From contig NZ_JAMXSB010000010.1 of NCBI RefSeq assembly GCF_024124665.1, positions 62,001 to 126,000 on the forward strand: a stretch of 64,000 nt of DNA, given 5' to 3'. Below the pieces are notes generated by a model. The model was not told the DNA's origin. It made no database searches and was given only the letters and a program-made list of their open reading frames with translations. The position numbers and the translations under genes were made by a program. This DNA is from Pleionea sp. CnH1-48 (GTDB taxonomy: Bacteria > Pseudomonadota > Gammaproteobacteria > Enterobacterales > Kangiellaceae). Of this stretch, positions 46,588 to 56,400 are shown one piece after another (within the stretch, counting starts at the first letter, position 1; each line of letters begins with the position of its first letter).

Positions 46588-47325
46588 CTAAATATTTAAC
46601 TTACCGCCCACAGCCTGTATTGGCACTTGCGAATCTTTGGTTGATAACCAAATAGCAATACCTATTTCTTGCGCTATGCTGGCGTCATATTTTGGTAAAT
46701 GCATTTGCAACTCGAACTGATTATTTGTTCCTTTGCGTGTGGTTTGGCGTTTTTTAGCAATTTGAACAAAGTCATGCTCCAATGTGCGGCCATGATTTTC
46801 TCCAGCAGTGATATGATTTTTGATTCCAAAACCCAGAATGGCAATGTGAACGTCTAATTGAGTGGCCTGTATGTTTTGCGGAACAAAAACGATGCTTGCC
46901 TGATTACCTTTCAGATGCGCGGTGAGTGTGCCGACTTCTGGTAGTTCTAGTTGAGGTAAGGGGCGGCCACGAAAGAAGCCTCGCCATTCGTGACCTGCAA
47001 ACACGATTCCTGGAGTATATACCGAATTGATCTGGCCTTGTTGTTTGTATGTTCTTTGGCGATTTGAATTTGCCCGGCTGGCTAAGGGATCGCGCCAGCC
47101 AATGTAATCCCAATAATCAACATGAAAAGCAACGGGAACATAATCGTGCCAAAGATTTTTATCCAGCTTTAAAAGACTGAACCAGCGATCAGCAGGAGGA
47201 CAACTACTACAGCCTTCAGAAGTATAGAGCTCGAGTAAGGGTGTTTGCACAACCGTACTTTTGAGTTCTACAGCGTTCACGGTTATTGCTGATAGTAAGG
47301 ACATTAAGACAAAAGGTTTTAGCAT
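46588..47325 (-). CDS. DUF1223 family secreted thioredoxin-like protein
   Basis: 245 residues: signal peptide (1-18, ends TVNA), then the DUF1223 domain with LELYTSEGCSSCPPADRW, a CxxC in a thioredoxin-like context, FHVDYWDYIGW and VYTPGIVF. Function of the family is not established; a redox role in the periplasm is likely from the fold. It follows a PstS-like gene on the same strand, separated by 116 bp with a strong hairpin. Confidence 0.82.
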   Translation of the reverse strand: MLKPFVLMSLLSAITVNAVELKSTVVQTPLLELYTSEGCSSCPPADRWFSLLKLDKNLWHDYVPVAFHVDYWDYIGWRDPLASRANSNRQRTYKQQGQINSVYTPGIVFAGHEWRGFFRGRPLPQLELPEVGTLTAHLKGNQASIVFVPQNIQATQLDVHIAILGFGIKNHITAGENHGRTLEHDFVQIAKKRQTTRKGTNNQFELQMHLPKYDASIAQEIGIAIWLSTKDSQVPIQAVGGKLNI

Positions 47326-47397
47326 AGGTATGCAACTCTGTTAAACAATCGCTTTGTAATCTAGAGTCGCGTGATAAGGATTTATTACAGAATGAAG

Positions 47398-47431
47398 CCA
47401 AAACCAATGAATCGGACTTCATTGGTTTTGG
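47398..47431 (-). terminator. Perfect 14-bp hairpin after the PstS-like gene
   Basis: Arms CCAAAACCAATGAA (47398-47411) and TTCATTGGTTTTGG (47418-47431), 6-nt loop. Neither side has a full external T tract, though the arm itself carries TTTT. Probable attenuating or mRNA-protecting hairpin between the PstS-like and DUF1223 genes. Confidence 0.5.
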
Positions 47432-47441
47432 TCGGGACAAA

Positions 47442-48347
47442 TTAGGTAAGTGGAATTAATCCGCTTTTCTTAATTAACTTATGGCCTGCACGAGAACGCA
47501 GAAAGCGCAAGAAGAGGGTGTCGGCTTTTGAGCTGAGTTGATTTGCTTTGTTGTAGTATAGATTATAAGTTCGAGAGAGAGGATAACGACCACTGACCGC
47601 AGAGCGTGCGTTCGCATCAACAATCTGACCATTTATATTAAGGCTAACCGCTTTAATCTTGCTGTTCTTAAAATGCATTGGCGCATAGCTGATAGCTAAT
47701 TTATCTTGTGCAACGCTATTAACCATTTCTGGAAAGCTAAATAATTCGATGGCAGCAGTAGAGTATTGGCCTTTGCACATGGCTTTCTTGGCAAACAATC
47801 CAGAAGTCCCCGAGGAGCTATCTCGTCTTACAGCATTGATGTTGCCACTGTAACCAATGTTTAAGTCATCCCAACGGCGAATGGTTGCTGTGCCACCACA
47901 CTTAAGCTCATCCGAAAAAATGGCATCAATTTCTTGAATGCTAATACTATCAATCGGGTTACTGGCATTAACGATGATTTTGATAGGATCAATTGCCACA
48001 CGGAATTTGGTAGGAGGGCTCTTATGTTGATCGATAAATGCCTGAGTTTCATCTGAGTTCATTACACGACTCATAGCCGCGATGTGAGCTTCTTGAGCCG
48101 TAAGTGCGATAGGACCGTGTTTTGACCCTTTTTCTCCAACTTGAATGGTTACATTGGGGTAGAAGCATTTGAACTCTGCAGCAGCTGCTTTAAGCAGTTT
48201 TGCCATGCTGTCAGAGCCTTCAATGATGACAGTGTCTTTAATAGAACCATTAATTATGTCACTTTTATTACAGTTAGAGTATACTGACAGTGACAGCAAT
48301 GATCCGGCTAGTAAAGCGAAGTGTTTAAACAACAATTTGGTTATCAT
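47442..48347 (-). CDS. PstS-like phosphate-binding protein
   Basis: 301 residues: signal peptide (1-24), then a periplasmic binding fold of the PstS type with IIEGSDSMAKLLKAAAAEF, GEKGSKHGPIAL, the anion-site string RRDSSSGTSGLF, and a C-terminal FLRFLRSRAGHKLIKKSGL. No pstCAB or phoU genes are adjacent, so it may be an orphan binding or surface protein. No clear Pho box was seen upstream. Confidence 0.8.
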   Translation of the reverse strand: MITKLLFKHFALLAGSLLSLSVYSNCNKSDIINGSIKDTVIIEGSDSMAKLLKAAAAEFKCFYPNVTIQVGEKGSKHGPIALTAQEAHIAAMSRVMNSDETQAFIDQHKSPPTKFRVAIDPIKIIVNASNPIDSISIQEIDAIFSDELKCGGTATIRRWDDLNIGYSGNINAVRRDSSSGTSGLFAKKAMCKGQYSTAAIELFSFPEMVNSVAQDKLAISYAPMHFKNSKIKAVSLNINGQIVDANARSAVSGRYPLSRTYNLYYNKANQLSSKADTLFLRFLRSRAGHKLIKKSGLIPLT

Positions 48348-48631
48348 TAAACGTTACCTTTTACTACCAAGTGGGTATGAGTCTTAAGTCAAAAGCCGTC
48401 TTCAAGCAAACAAACTGACCTCTACTTTGGCATTTGTGGCGTAGTGCCGCCTATTCTATATGCATAAAGTATAGTCAAGCTTCTCTTTTTATCTCAGAAA
48501 AAATGTGCTTTTAGAAAGCCTCGCTATTTTGTGGGGCCGCGCAGGGTAACATATTGATCTTTTATAATAAAATACCGATGAGAGTGATAAATTAACAGTC
48601 ATCGCCTGTTTTCTAACTTACAATACTCAAG

Positions 48632-48649
48632 GTGTGATTTTAATCACAC
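48632..48649. promoter_or_regulatory. Perfect CRP/Vfr-type palindrome
   Basis: GTGTGATTTTAATCACAC contains TGTGA-N6-TCACA exactly. It lies in the 568-bp gap between the divergent PstS-like gene (start 48347) and the PhoD-like gene (start 48919), about 285 and 270 bp from the two starts. The rest of the gap is AT-rich with no gene. Confidence 0.6.
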
Positions 48650-48918
48650 TTTAAGATATCTCCATAAAAATCCTTAATTATCAAATAGCTAAAAGTAAGT
48701 CTGTAAAGTGTCTATTAGAGTTCTGTAATTGCAAGCTTATATGCTTCGCAAAGCTAACTTAGTGAACCGCTCAAGGTGTTAATGAGGAAATTAATATCTC
48801 AATTTATAAAGAATTGATCGCTTGTTAGTGAATGATATTGATAAATTCTGATGAACTCGATTATATACAGACTAGATTTGTAATATCGATGGTCATCAAT
48901 ATTTAAGAAGGAGTTGTG

Positions 48919-50781
48919 ATGGATATTTTAGCTGGTCCTATTGTTAGGCGTGTTACGCAGAATCGAGTTTGTATCTGGTTGGCTACTAATACTACTGATG
49001 ATTTGTCTTTAAAAATTTATCAGGGGCAGGATCAAGTGTGTGGTGTATCGGGTCAAGACGCCATTCAACAGTTTAAGGTCAGCGACAACCTAACTGTTTG
49101 GCTGTTGCAAGCTCGTCCAGTTAATCAACAAAGTTTTCCAAAAGACGAAGTGTTATTTTATGCCATTGAGCAAGATGAAAAAGAGATTCCTCTGGATGCT
49201 TTAGCGCTCAAAGGATTTTCTCGTCCTTCTTTTTTTATTGCCGAAAAAATGGAAACTTTTGCTCATGGTTCTTGCCGTAAACCTCATGGTGAAGCCTTTG
49301 ACGACAATGACAATCCCGTTGCTTTAGATGCCTTGTCTCTGTTGGCAGGTGAGCTGGATGATACAGCAAATAATTTAGCAGAACGACCAGCGCTGATTTG
49401 TTTGACGGGCGATCAGGTTTATGCCGACGACGTGCAGGGCGATCTGGTGCGTTTGTTAGCGCAAAAAGCAACGGAGATCATGGGGACGGCTTTAGGTGTC
49501 CCCGGCATCATGAACCCTTCTGAGTTAGAGGTTAACGGGCGCATCAATCGACTCAAATCATTAACTACTGACGCTGGCCACAATCACCTTATCGGACTGG
49601 GTGAGTTTATCGCCATGTATCTATTTGCCTTTGGTAATGCTCAACAATGGCAGCTACCTTCTACTCAATTTGCCAAGGTTGAACAGGTTAAGCATTTTAT
49701 TCAGGGGCTACCCGAGGTGCGTAGAGCCTTAGCGAATATTCCTGTTTACACTATTTTTGATGATCACGAAGTCACTGATGACTGGAACCTGAGTCGACGC
49801 TGGTATGAGGCGGTACGTGGCAATCCTACCAGTCGTCGTTTGGTATCTAATGCCTTAGCTTGCTATTGGTTGTTTCAGGGGTGGGGGAATGATCCTGATA
49901 ATTTCCACAAAGATTTTTTTCAGTCTATCCGTTTGCATCTGGATAATCCAAAAGATGAAATTATTGGCGAGCGCTTTGATTTGCACATGTGGAAGTCGCG
50001 CGGATGGGGATATGCAGTTCCTACTGAGCCTCCCATTATTGCGGTTGATACGCGCACCCAAAGAAACTACATAGGCAAACGCGATCATGCCTGGTTGTTG
50101 GATCGTGTCGGCGCTGATGCAATGCGTATGGAGTGGACAAAACTGCAAACGCGCGCATTAACCAGTCCGCCGATTTTGTTAATCGGTACACCTGTCATGG
50201 GATTTCGTCCTATCGAATTTATTCAGGATGCAGCTTATCTATTGGGTGTCAGTAAAACAACGTTGGATATGGAGTCCTGGGTCGCCAATAAAGATGGCTT
50301 TGCCTATTTTATGGATACACTGTTGTTGCGCATGGGGTTGAATTCGGCCACCTTTATAGCTGGAGATGTACATTATTCATTCGTTAATAAAGGCTATTAC
50401 GAGGCTGATGGAAAACGCCTCAACTGCATTCAGTTAACCAGTAGTGCCTTACACAACAGCCCAAACAAAGGTAAAGTTTTAAAATGGTTAGCGCATCCCG
50501 AGAAAGGTAAGCGAGAAAGTCATAAAGGATGGCGTCCTGCTTTTCAACCGGGGATTATTAAGCGCTGTATGTTACCTCTTTGCCAAAACACCAGTACTTA
50601 TCCTATCTGGAAGTCAGAGGTAGAAGCTTTGCCCATGAGTCATAACGAAAAGGCCAAGTACATTACCAGTGTTCCTAATTTTGCTCTGATCAAAATTAAT
50701 AAAAATAACGGTAAACCTGAGAGTCAGATTTTGATATCGGGCATGGACCGAAAGCAAAGGTTTGTATTTAATCTTCAGTGA
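48919..50781 (+). CDS. PhoD-like metallophosphatase family protein
   Basis: 620 residues with the alkaline phosphatase D type metal motifs: GSCRKP, GDQVYADD (near 163), FDDHEVTDDW (near 280), AGDVHYSF (near 481). No signal peptide or Tat motif is visible, so unlike classic PhoD it is probably cytoplasmic. Substrate unknown. Of GTG 48916 and ATG 48919, the latter has AAGGAG at 5 nt. A CRP-like site lies far upstream and a PstS-like gene is divergent, so a phosphate link is possible. Confidence 0.85.
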   Translation: MDILAGPIVRRVTQNRVCIWLATNTTDDLSLKIYQGQDQVCGVSGQDAIQQFKVSDNLTVWLLQARPVNQQSFPKDEVLFYAIEQDEKEIPLDALALKGFSRPSFFIAEKMETFAHGSCRKPHGEAFDDNDNPVALDALSLLAGELDDTANNLAERPALICLTGDQVYADDVQGDLVRLLAQKATEIMGTALGVPGIMNPSELEVNGRINRLKSLTTDAGHNHLIGLGEFIAMYLFAFGNAQQWQLPSTQFAKVEQVKHFIQGLPEVRRALANIPVYTIFDDHEVTDDWNLSRRWYEAVRGNPTSRRLVSNALACYWLFQGWGNDPDNFHKDFFQSIRLHLDNPKDEIIGERFDLHMWKSRGWGYAVPTEPPIIAVDTRTQRNYIGKRDHAWLLDRVGADAMRMEWTKLQTRALTSPPILLIGTPVMGFRPIEFIQDAAYLLGVSKTTLDMESWVANKDGFAYFMDTLLLRMGLNSATFIAGDVHYSFVNKGYYEADGKRLNCIQLTSSALHNSPNKGKVLKWLAHPEKGKRESHKGWRPAFQPGIIKRCMLPLCQNTSTYPIWKSEVEALPMSHNEKAKYITSVPNFALIKINKNNGKPESQILISGMDRKQRFVFNLQ

Positions 50782-50829
50782 TCTTCATCAAGTTAATACG
50801 CTTGTTAATAGCAAATTGAAAATAGACTT

Positions 50830-50858
50830 AAAGCATTGAGTTCCTTGCTCAATGCTTT
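50830..50858 (+). terminator. Hairpin after the PhoD-like gene
   Basis: Perfect arms AAAGCATTGAG (50830-50840) and CTCAATGCTTT (50848-50858), then ATTATTC; T tract is short. Confidence 0.65.
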
Positions 50859-50897
50859 ATTATTCAGTAACTATCTTTTTATTGTTTTTCCTCTGAT

Positions 50898-51809
50898 ATG
50901 ACTGAACACAAAAAAGCCGTTATCTACGCGTTAACGGTGTTGGTTCTTGCTAGTTTTGCAGGTGTTACTGCCAAGTACTCTCTTAATAGTGTAAGTGCCA
51001 TTACCTTTCTTTGGCTTCAGCTCACGATTGGTCTTGGATTGTTAACCTTCTATACCTTTGGTGTTCGAAAAGAGGTTTTTCCTCGCAAGATGGGCTTGAA
51101 AGTCTGGCTCATGGTTATTTTAATCGGTGTGGCAAACTTTACCATTGTGCGCACGTTTTTTATGTTAAGTCTTGAGTTGTTGCCAGTGACGACTCATACG
51201 TTTTTAGTCAATTTTGTTGGCATTGTGACTATGTTGATGAGCATTGTCATTATGAAGGAGCAACCCTCTCGCTGGCAGTGGTTGGGAGCGTTGTTAGCCT
51301 TGTCGGGTGTGTATCTGTTTTTGGGCGATGTTGCCGTTGCTGATAGTCGACTGGGCTTAGTTTATTTAGCGATTGGCGTGTTTTTTCTGGCATTGACTAA
51401 TAACATCACCCGCAAATTGGTTAACGATCAATCTCACTCTTTATCGAGCCTAATGATTTCAACCATCGCACTGTGGATTGGGGGAGGGCCTGTTATCATC
51501 TATGGAATGATTATGGATGTTGATTCCATTAATCTGAGTTTAGAAAACTGGGCCATTATAGCTTTTAATGGATTGGTGAATATTGCTGTCGCATTGACGG
51601 TCTGGAATCACATACTCAAAACATTACGATCCTATGAGGCGAGCATTTTGGCCAGTTCTAGTATTATTTTTACGGCTCTAATGGCAATGCCCATATTAGG
51701 AGAGTTTCTGAATCTTTATCAAATTATTGGCGCTTTGGTGATGATGTCTGGCTTGTGGTTGGCGCAAATTCGTCGCCATAGCAAAGCAAAGTCAATATCT
51801 AAGGGCTAA
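50898..51809 (+). CDS. EamA/DMT family transporter
   Basis: 303 residues with about ten hydrophobic helices in two EamA repeats; second-half strings such as [18 protein letters not shown] are typical of this export family. Substrate cannot be told. A GIY-YIG gene begins 7 bp after its stop, so it may lead a four-gene unit. Confidence 0.85.
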
Positions 51810-51816
51810 TAGAGTT

Positions 51817-52125
51817 ATGTCTTCTCGTTGGTTGGTTTATGTAATCGAGTCTAGTGACGGTAGTTACTACACGGGCATTACCAATAATTTGCGGCGCCGA
51901 TGGCAGCAACATACGAGTGGTAAAGGCGGTGCAAAGTATTTTCGTGGCCGACAGCCCAAAGCGGTTGTGTTTATTGAGTGGCAACAAGATCGCAGTGCTG
52001 CGAGTCGGCGAGAATATCAAATAAAGCAACTCACCCGCGTACAAAAAGAGAGCCTGGTTGAGTTGCAACAAGTGCCGGGGCAGGCGTATATACAATCATC
52101 AATGTTCAAGGTGTGTTTAGAGTGA
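51817..52125 (+). CDS. GIY-YIG nuclease family protein (YhbQ/UPF0213-like)
   Basis: 102 residues: the GIY-YIG signature appears as VYVIESSDGSYYTGITNNLRRR, then HTSGKGGAKYFRGRQP and the acidic REYQIKQL. Stand-alone domain of the structure-specific endonuclease type; E. coli YhbQ-like proteins cut branched DNA in vitro. Its stop overlaps the next start (GTGA). Confidence 0.9.
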   Translation: MSSRWLVYVIESSDGSYYTGITNNLRRRWQQHTSGKGGAKYFRGRQPKAVVFIEWQQDRSAASRREYQIKQLTRVQKESLVELQQVPGQAYIQSSMFKVCLE

Positions 52126-52670
52126 GTTTTTTGCAACAGTTATCTTTGAGAGTGCAGGAGGCAAGAGCATTTGCAGTACAGCATCATGGTGAGCAACGCT
52201 ATGGCTCGAGGCCTTATGTGTATCATCTCGATCAGGTGGCTTCGTTACTGGAGCCCTATGGAGACGATGCGCAGATAATTGGTTACCTGCACGATATTGT
52301 GGAAGATACTGATGTGAGCCTGCAAACATTAGGTACTCGATTTGGCGCGTTGATTGCGGAGTGTGTTGATATAGTGACAGACAAGCCGGGTCGCACACGC
52401 GCCGAAAGAAAAGAGCTAACCTATCAAATGATGGCGCAGGTGCAAGGTCATCATGAGCTGGCTCTTATCGTTAAGGCTGCTGATCGCTTGGCTAATGTAA
52501 AAGCCAGTGTGGCTGCACAACGTCTTGATCTTATGCAAACCTACTATGATGAAAGTTCTGCTTTTAAAAATGCTGCTTATCGTAAAGGTTTATGTGATGC
52601 TTACTGGCAACAACTCGATGACTTGTATAAGCAAATTGAAAGGGTTTTGGGAGTGAAAACAGATGGCTAA
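52122..52670 (+). CDS. SpoT-like HD domain phosphohydrolase
   Basis: 182 residues of the HD superfamily with the order seen in (p)ppGpp hydrolases: YVYHLDQVASLL (first His), GYLHDIVEDT (HD), VKAADRLANV (last Asp). It lacks synthetase and regulatory domains, so it could be a small alarmone hydrolase or a related nucleotide hydrolase. GTG 52122 overlaps the GIY-YIG stop by 4 bp. It overlaps the CYTH gene start by 8 bp. Confidence 0.85.
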   Translation: MSFLQQLSLRVQEARAFAVQHHGEQRYGSRPYVYHLDQVASLLEPYGDDAQIIGYLHDIVEDTDVSLQTLGTRFGALIAECVDIVTDKPGRTRAERKELTYQMMAQVQGHHELALIVKAADRLANVKASVAAQRLDLMQTYYDESSAFKNAAYRKGLCDAYWQQLDDLYKQIERVLGVKTDG

Positions 52671-53127
52671 AGAGATAGAGCGAAAATTTTTGGTCGATAT
52701 GGCGTTGCTTAAGACACTGCCGCAAGGCAAACGTATTGTTCAGGGCTATGTTCCTACTCAAGATCTGACGGTCGTAAGAGTACGCATTATGGCTGATCAA
52801 GCTTTTCTTACTCTTAAAGGCGCTAATCAAGGAATGACGCGAACTGAGTTTGAGTATGCTGTTCCGGTAGAAGATGCAGAACAGATGCTGGAGCAGTTTT
52901 GTCAGGGACAGATGATCGATAAAGTCCGCTATTGTATTCAGTTTGGCCAACATATTTGGGAGCTTGATGTGTTTGGCGGAGCCAATCAAGGGGTGGTGGT
53001 GGCAGAGGTAGAGTTGCAGTCTGAGACTGAAGAACCTGATTTGCCGGAGTGGGTGACTACTGAAGTGACCGGTGATCCTCGTTATTATAATTCTGCGCTG
53101 ATGGAGCATCCCTTCTCTGAGTGGTAA
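52663..53127 (+). CDS. CYTH domain protein (class IV adenylate cyclase/triphosphatase-like)
   Basis: 154 residues with the triphosphate-tunnel motif EIERKFL at the N-terminus, alternating charged strands (VRVRIM, LTLKG, EFEYAV, VAEVEL) and a C-terminal VTGDPRYYNSAL. Bacterial stand-alone members are usually triphosphatases acting on short polyphosphates. It is the last gene of a tightly overlapped set with the HD hydrolase. Confidence 0.9.
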   Translation: MAKEIERKFLVDMALLKTLPQGKRIVQGYVPTQDLTVVRVRIMADQAFLTLKGANQGMTRTEFEYAVPVEDAEQMLEQFCQGQMIDKVRYCIQFGQHIWELDVFGGANQGVVVAEVELQSETEEPDLPEWVTTEVTGDPRYYNSALMEHPFSEW

Positions 53128-53231
53128 CTCTCGTTCATTACCCTTCGAATTCTTCTCATTTTTTACTGATATATCGACATTGAGGCACTGACGAAGGTGA
53201 GTGCCTTATTTCGCATTGCTATAAATTGAAT

Positions 53232-53257
53232 TAAATATATTGTATGCAATATATTTA
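53232..53257. promoter_or_regulatory. 26-bp perfect AT-rich palindrome
   Basis: TAAATATATTG (53232-53242), TATG, CAATATATTTA (53247-53257). It lies in the 317-bp gap between the CYTH gene and the secreted protease, about 190 bp before the protease start. Candidate operator. Nothing else clear in the gap except a loose CAGGGC/GCCCTG pairing near 53362-53409. Confidence 0.4.
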
Positions 53258-53444
53258 GGGTGTATTGTTTGAATCATGAACAGTCGCTTTTGCATTTAGC
53301 CTATGGGGGATCGGGATAAAAACCGATAGGGCATTGGCTAACAGGGTTGTTCATATCAAAGCAGGGCGAGGATAAGAACTTAAAAGTCGATACCCTTGAA
53401 TTGCCCTGAAATAACAATAAGACTCACTTCCGAGGAGAAATAAA

Positions 53445-56400
53445 ATGACGTTGCGTATTAAAGCAACGCATCTGCTCTCGTTATGCTTGTTATTTTCGAG
53501 TTTACTGGTGCAGGCAGGTGCATTTCATGATCAATCCATCTTAAAAAATACCCGAATAAAACAGAGTTCAATTAAAAAAACATCTTTGATAGCGCACAAA
53601 GTTGATATTGGAAACGTGTGCGGCACAGATAATAATTTACAGAACTGGTCTTTAATTCAGCAAGAGCATAAAGAGTTGCTTGCAAACAAACACAGTTTTG
53701 CCGCACAGCTCTTATCAGGACTAAAGTCTCGTTCACAAAAGATAAAGGCGATGGGTGATGGCGTTCCTGGACGCTATTATATTCCGGTGGTTGTTCATGT
53801 TTATGGTAATCATTTTAATTGCAACGGCGGTGGCGCTTGTTTAACTGACGAAAAAATTCAGGACGCATTAACACGCACTAATGAAGATTTCTTGGGGCTC
53901 AATACTCAGGATGGTCCTATTGCTGCAGAGTTTCAGGCTATTCGAGAGAATTTAAGTATCGAGTTTGTGTTAGCCAAACGAGACCCTGATGGCAATGCGA
54001 CCAATGGCATTGTTCGTTATAACCGTGATCAATCGGGCTATGGCAATGGTTCAGGTTACGATACACAAATCGCGGCAGACGCCTGGGATAACTTTAAATA
54101 CATGAATGTATTTATTATGCGTGATTTGTATGCCAATGGAGAAAGCAATAACTCTGGTGTGGCATGGTATCCACAGGTGTCAATGTCTCAGTCGGGTACC
54201 GCTCGGGTTGTGTACAACGGAAATTATCTTGGTTCTAATACCAATGAAAACTTTCGTTCTGTGTTAACTCACGAGTTTGGACATTGGCTGAATTTGCCTC
54301 ATGTGTTTGATGGTGATGTCTGCTCTGTGCATCAAGAAGCATTTTGTGCAGCCACGGGTGATCGAGTTTGCGATACACCACAAATGAGTAGCAGTATTTT
54401 GCAAAACAATGCTACTAACTGTTTGGGACGAGCAACGAATACCGAAAACTTTATGCATTACTCTGATAACTATGCCATGTATACCCAAGGGCAAGTTAAG
54501 CGAATGGTCGCCGCATTGCACGGACCTGCGCGTGCTACTTTGTGGTCGAATGAAAATTTGATTGCTACAGGTTTGGCCGACCTCACCAGTGATGCCGATC
54601 ATCCGTGGGATGGCTCTGGAGTTGATACCGTACCAGAAGGAGAAGTGTTAAAAACTGTTGATGGTATTAGTGGAAACAAAGGTGACAATGAAACTCATAC
54701 CATTGATTTACCTAGTGGAACGGAAGCCGTTGCTTTTTATCTTGATGGGTATACTCAAGATCCTGATATGTATGTATCCAAAGGTTCTGCTCCCATAAAA
54801 GAAGGTGATAACTGGATTGCTGACTTTATTTCTTTTAGAGCCTCAGGACAACCCGAACTCGTTACCGTGACTGCGCCGTCTTCTAGCGAAACCTATTACA
54901 CAACTATTGATGCTTACTCTGATTTTTCTAACGCCAAGCTGCAAGTGATTAGCGCTGACGATCCTACTTTGTGCGAAGGATGTGAACGCATATTTTTGCT
55001 GGAAGAAACCGGATTGTCTGCGCCGAAAGGAGAAGACCCTAAACGTTTTCAATTTGAAGTTCCAAGTGATGCACAAAAACTGATCGTAGTTATACCTGGA
55101 GGTTACGGAGGAGATGCAGACGGTAACAATGGCGACCCAGATTTATACGTCAGCATGAATCAGGTTCCTACGACGGATAATGCTGATTGTGGACCTTTTG
55201 CCGCACCTAAATTAAGTGAGTATTGTGAACTAGGTGCCGGGGGAGGGACTGCACATATTATGATAGTTCCTTTTATCGAGTACAGTGATGTTACTTTACA
55301 GGTCTATTATGAGCGTAGTGCTCATTCGGGTATACCTGTTGCAGAAGCTAATGGTCCTTACTCAGAGATTGTGAATCAGCCCATCAACTTTAGTAGTGCT
55401 GGCTCTGATGATAGTGATGGTGTTATTTCTGTTTATCATTGGGATTTTGGCGATGGTCAACAAAGCAATCAGCAAAACCCTGTACATACTTACACTGCGA
55501 CGGGGGATTATGTTGCGACCTTAACGGTTACTGATGACAGTGGTTTAACTGCCAGTGATACAGCTCAGGTAACCATTGTTGCAGACAACTTGCCTCCCAC
55601 TGCAAACGCAAATGGTCCTTATAATGCTTCTGTTAATCAAGCCATTAATTTTAGTAGTCAAGGATCAACGGATGCAGATGGTAGCATCGCAGAATATCAT
55701 TGGGATTTTGGTGACGGTAATAGCAGCAACCAAGCCAATCCTCAGCATGCTTATTCTCAGGTTGGACAATTTCAGGCAACACTGACCGTGACAGATAATC
55801 TTGGCGCTACTGATATTAGTATCGCGGAAGTCAACGTTAGTGATATTGAGTATTGCACAGTGAGTGGCAACACGCGCTACGAATGGATCGCAAAAGTAAA
55901 AAGTGGCAGTTTCGAAAACTCGTCTGACAAAGAAGGTTATGGTGATTTTTCTTCAATGACTATGTCTTTAACCGAAGGCAATAACACGATTGAGCTGACC
56001 GCTGGTGGTAGCTATAGCGAACATTGGGCTGCCTGGATTGATCTTAATCGAGATGGTGAGTTCGATGCAGAAGGCGAAAAAGTTCTGGTGGATTTGTCGG
56101 GGCGCGATACCGTTGTGGGACAATTATTCTTGCCTGATGGTTCGGCAGGTATCACCACTCGAATGAGAATCGCGATGAAATATCACAGCGAAGCGAACGC
56201 TTCTTGTGGAGATATTGGAGACGGTGAAGTGGAAGATTATACCGTTTCTATTTCAGCGAGGATCAACACGCCGCCTGTTGCTAACGCCAATGGACCTTAT
56301 ACCGGTGTTGTTCAACAAGCGTTACGTTTTTCTAGCGATGGTTCGCATGATCCAGATGGGAGTATTCAAACCTACTTGTGGGAGTTTGGTGACGGTAATC

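Noticed and set aside
53281-53410. Possible riboswitch before the secreted protease
   Set aside because: Some loose pairing but no match to a riboswitch class I know.
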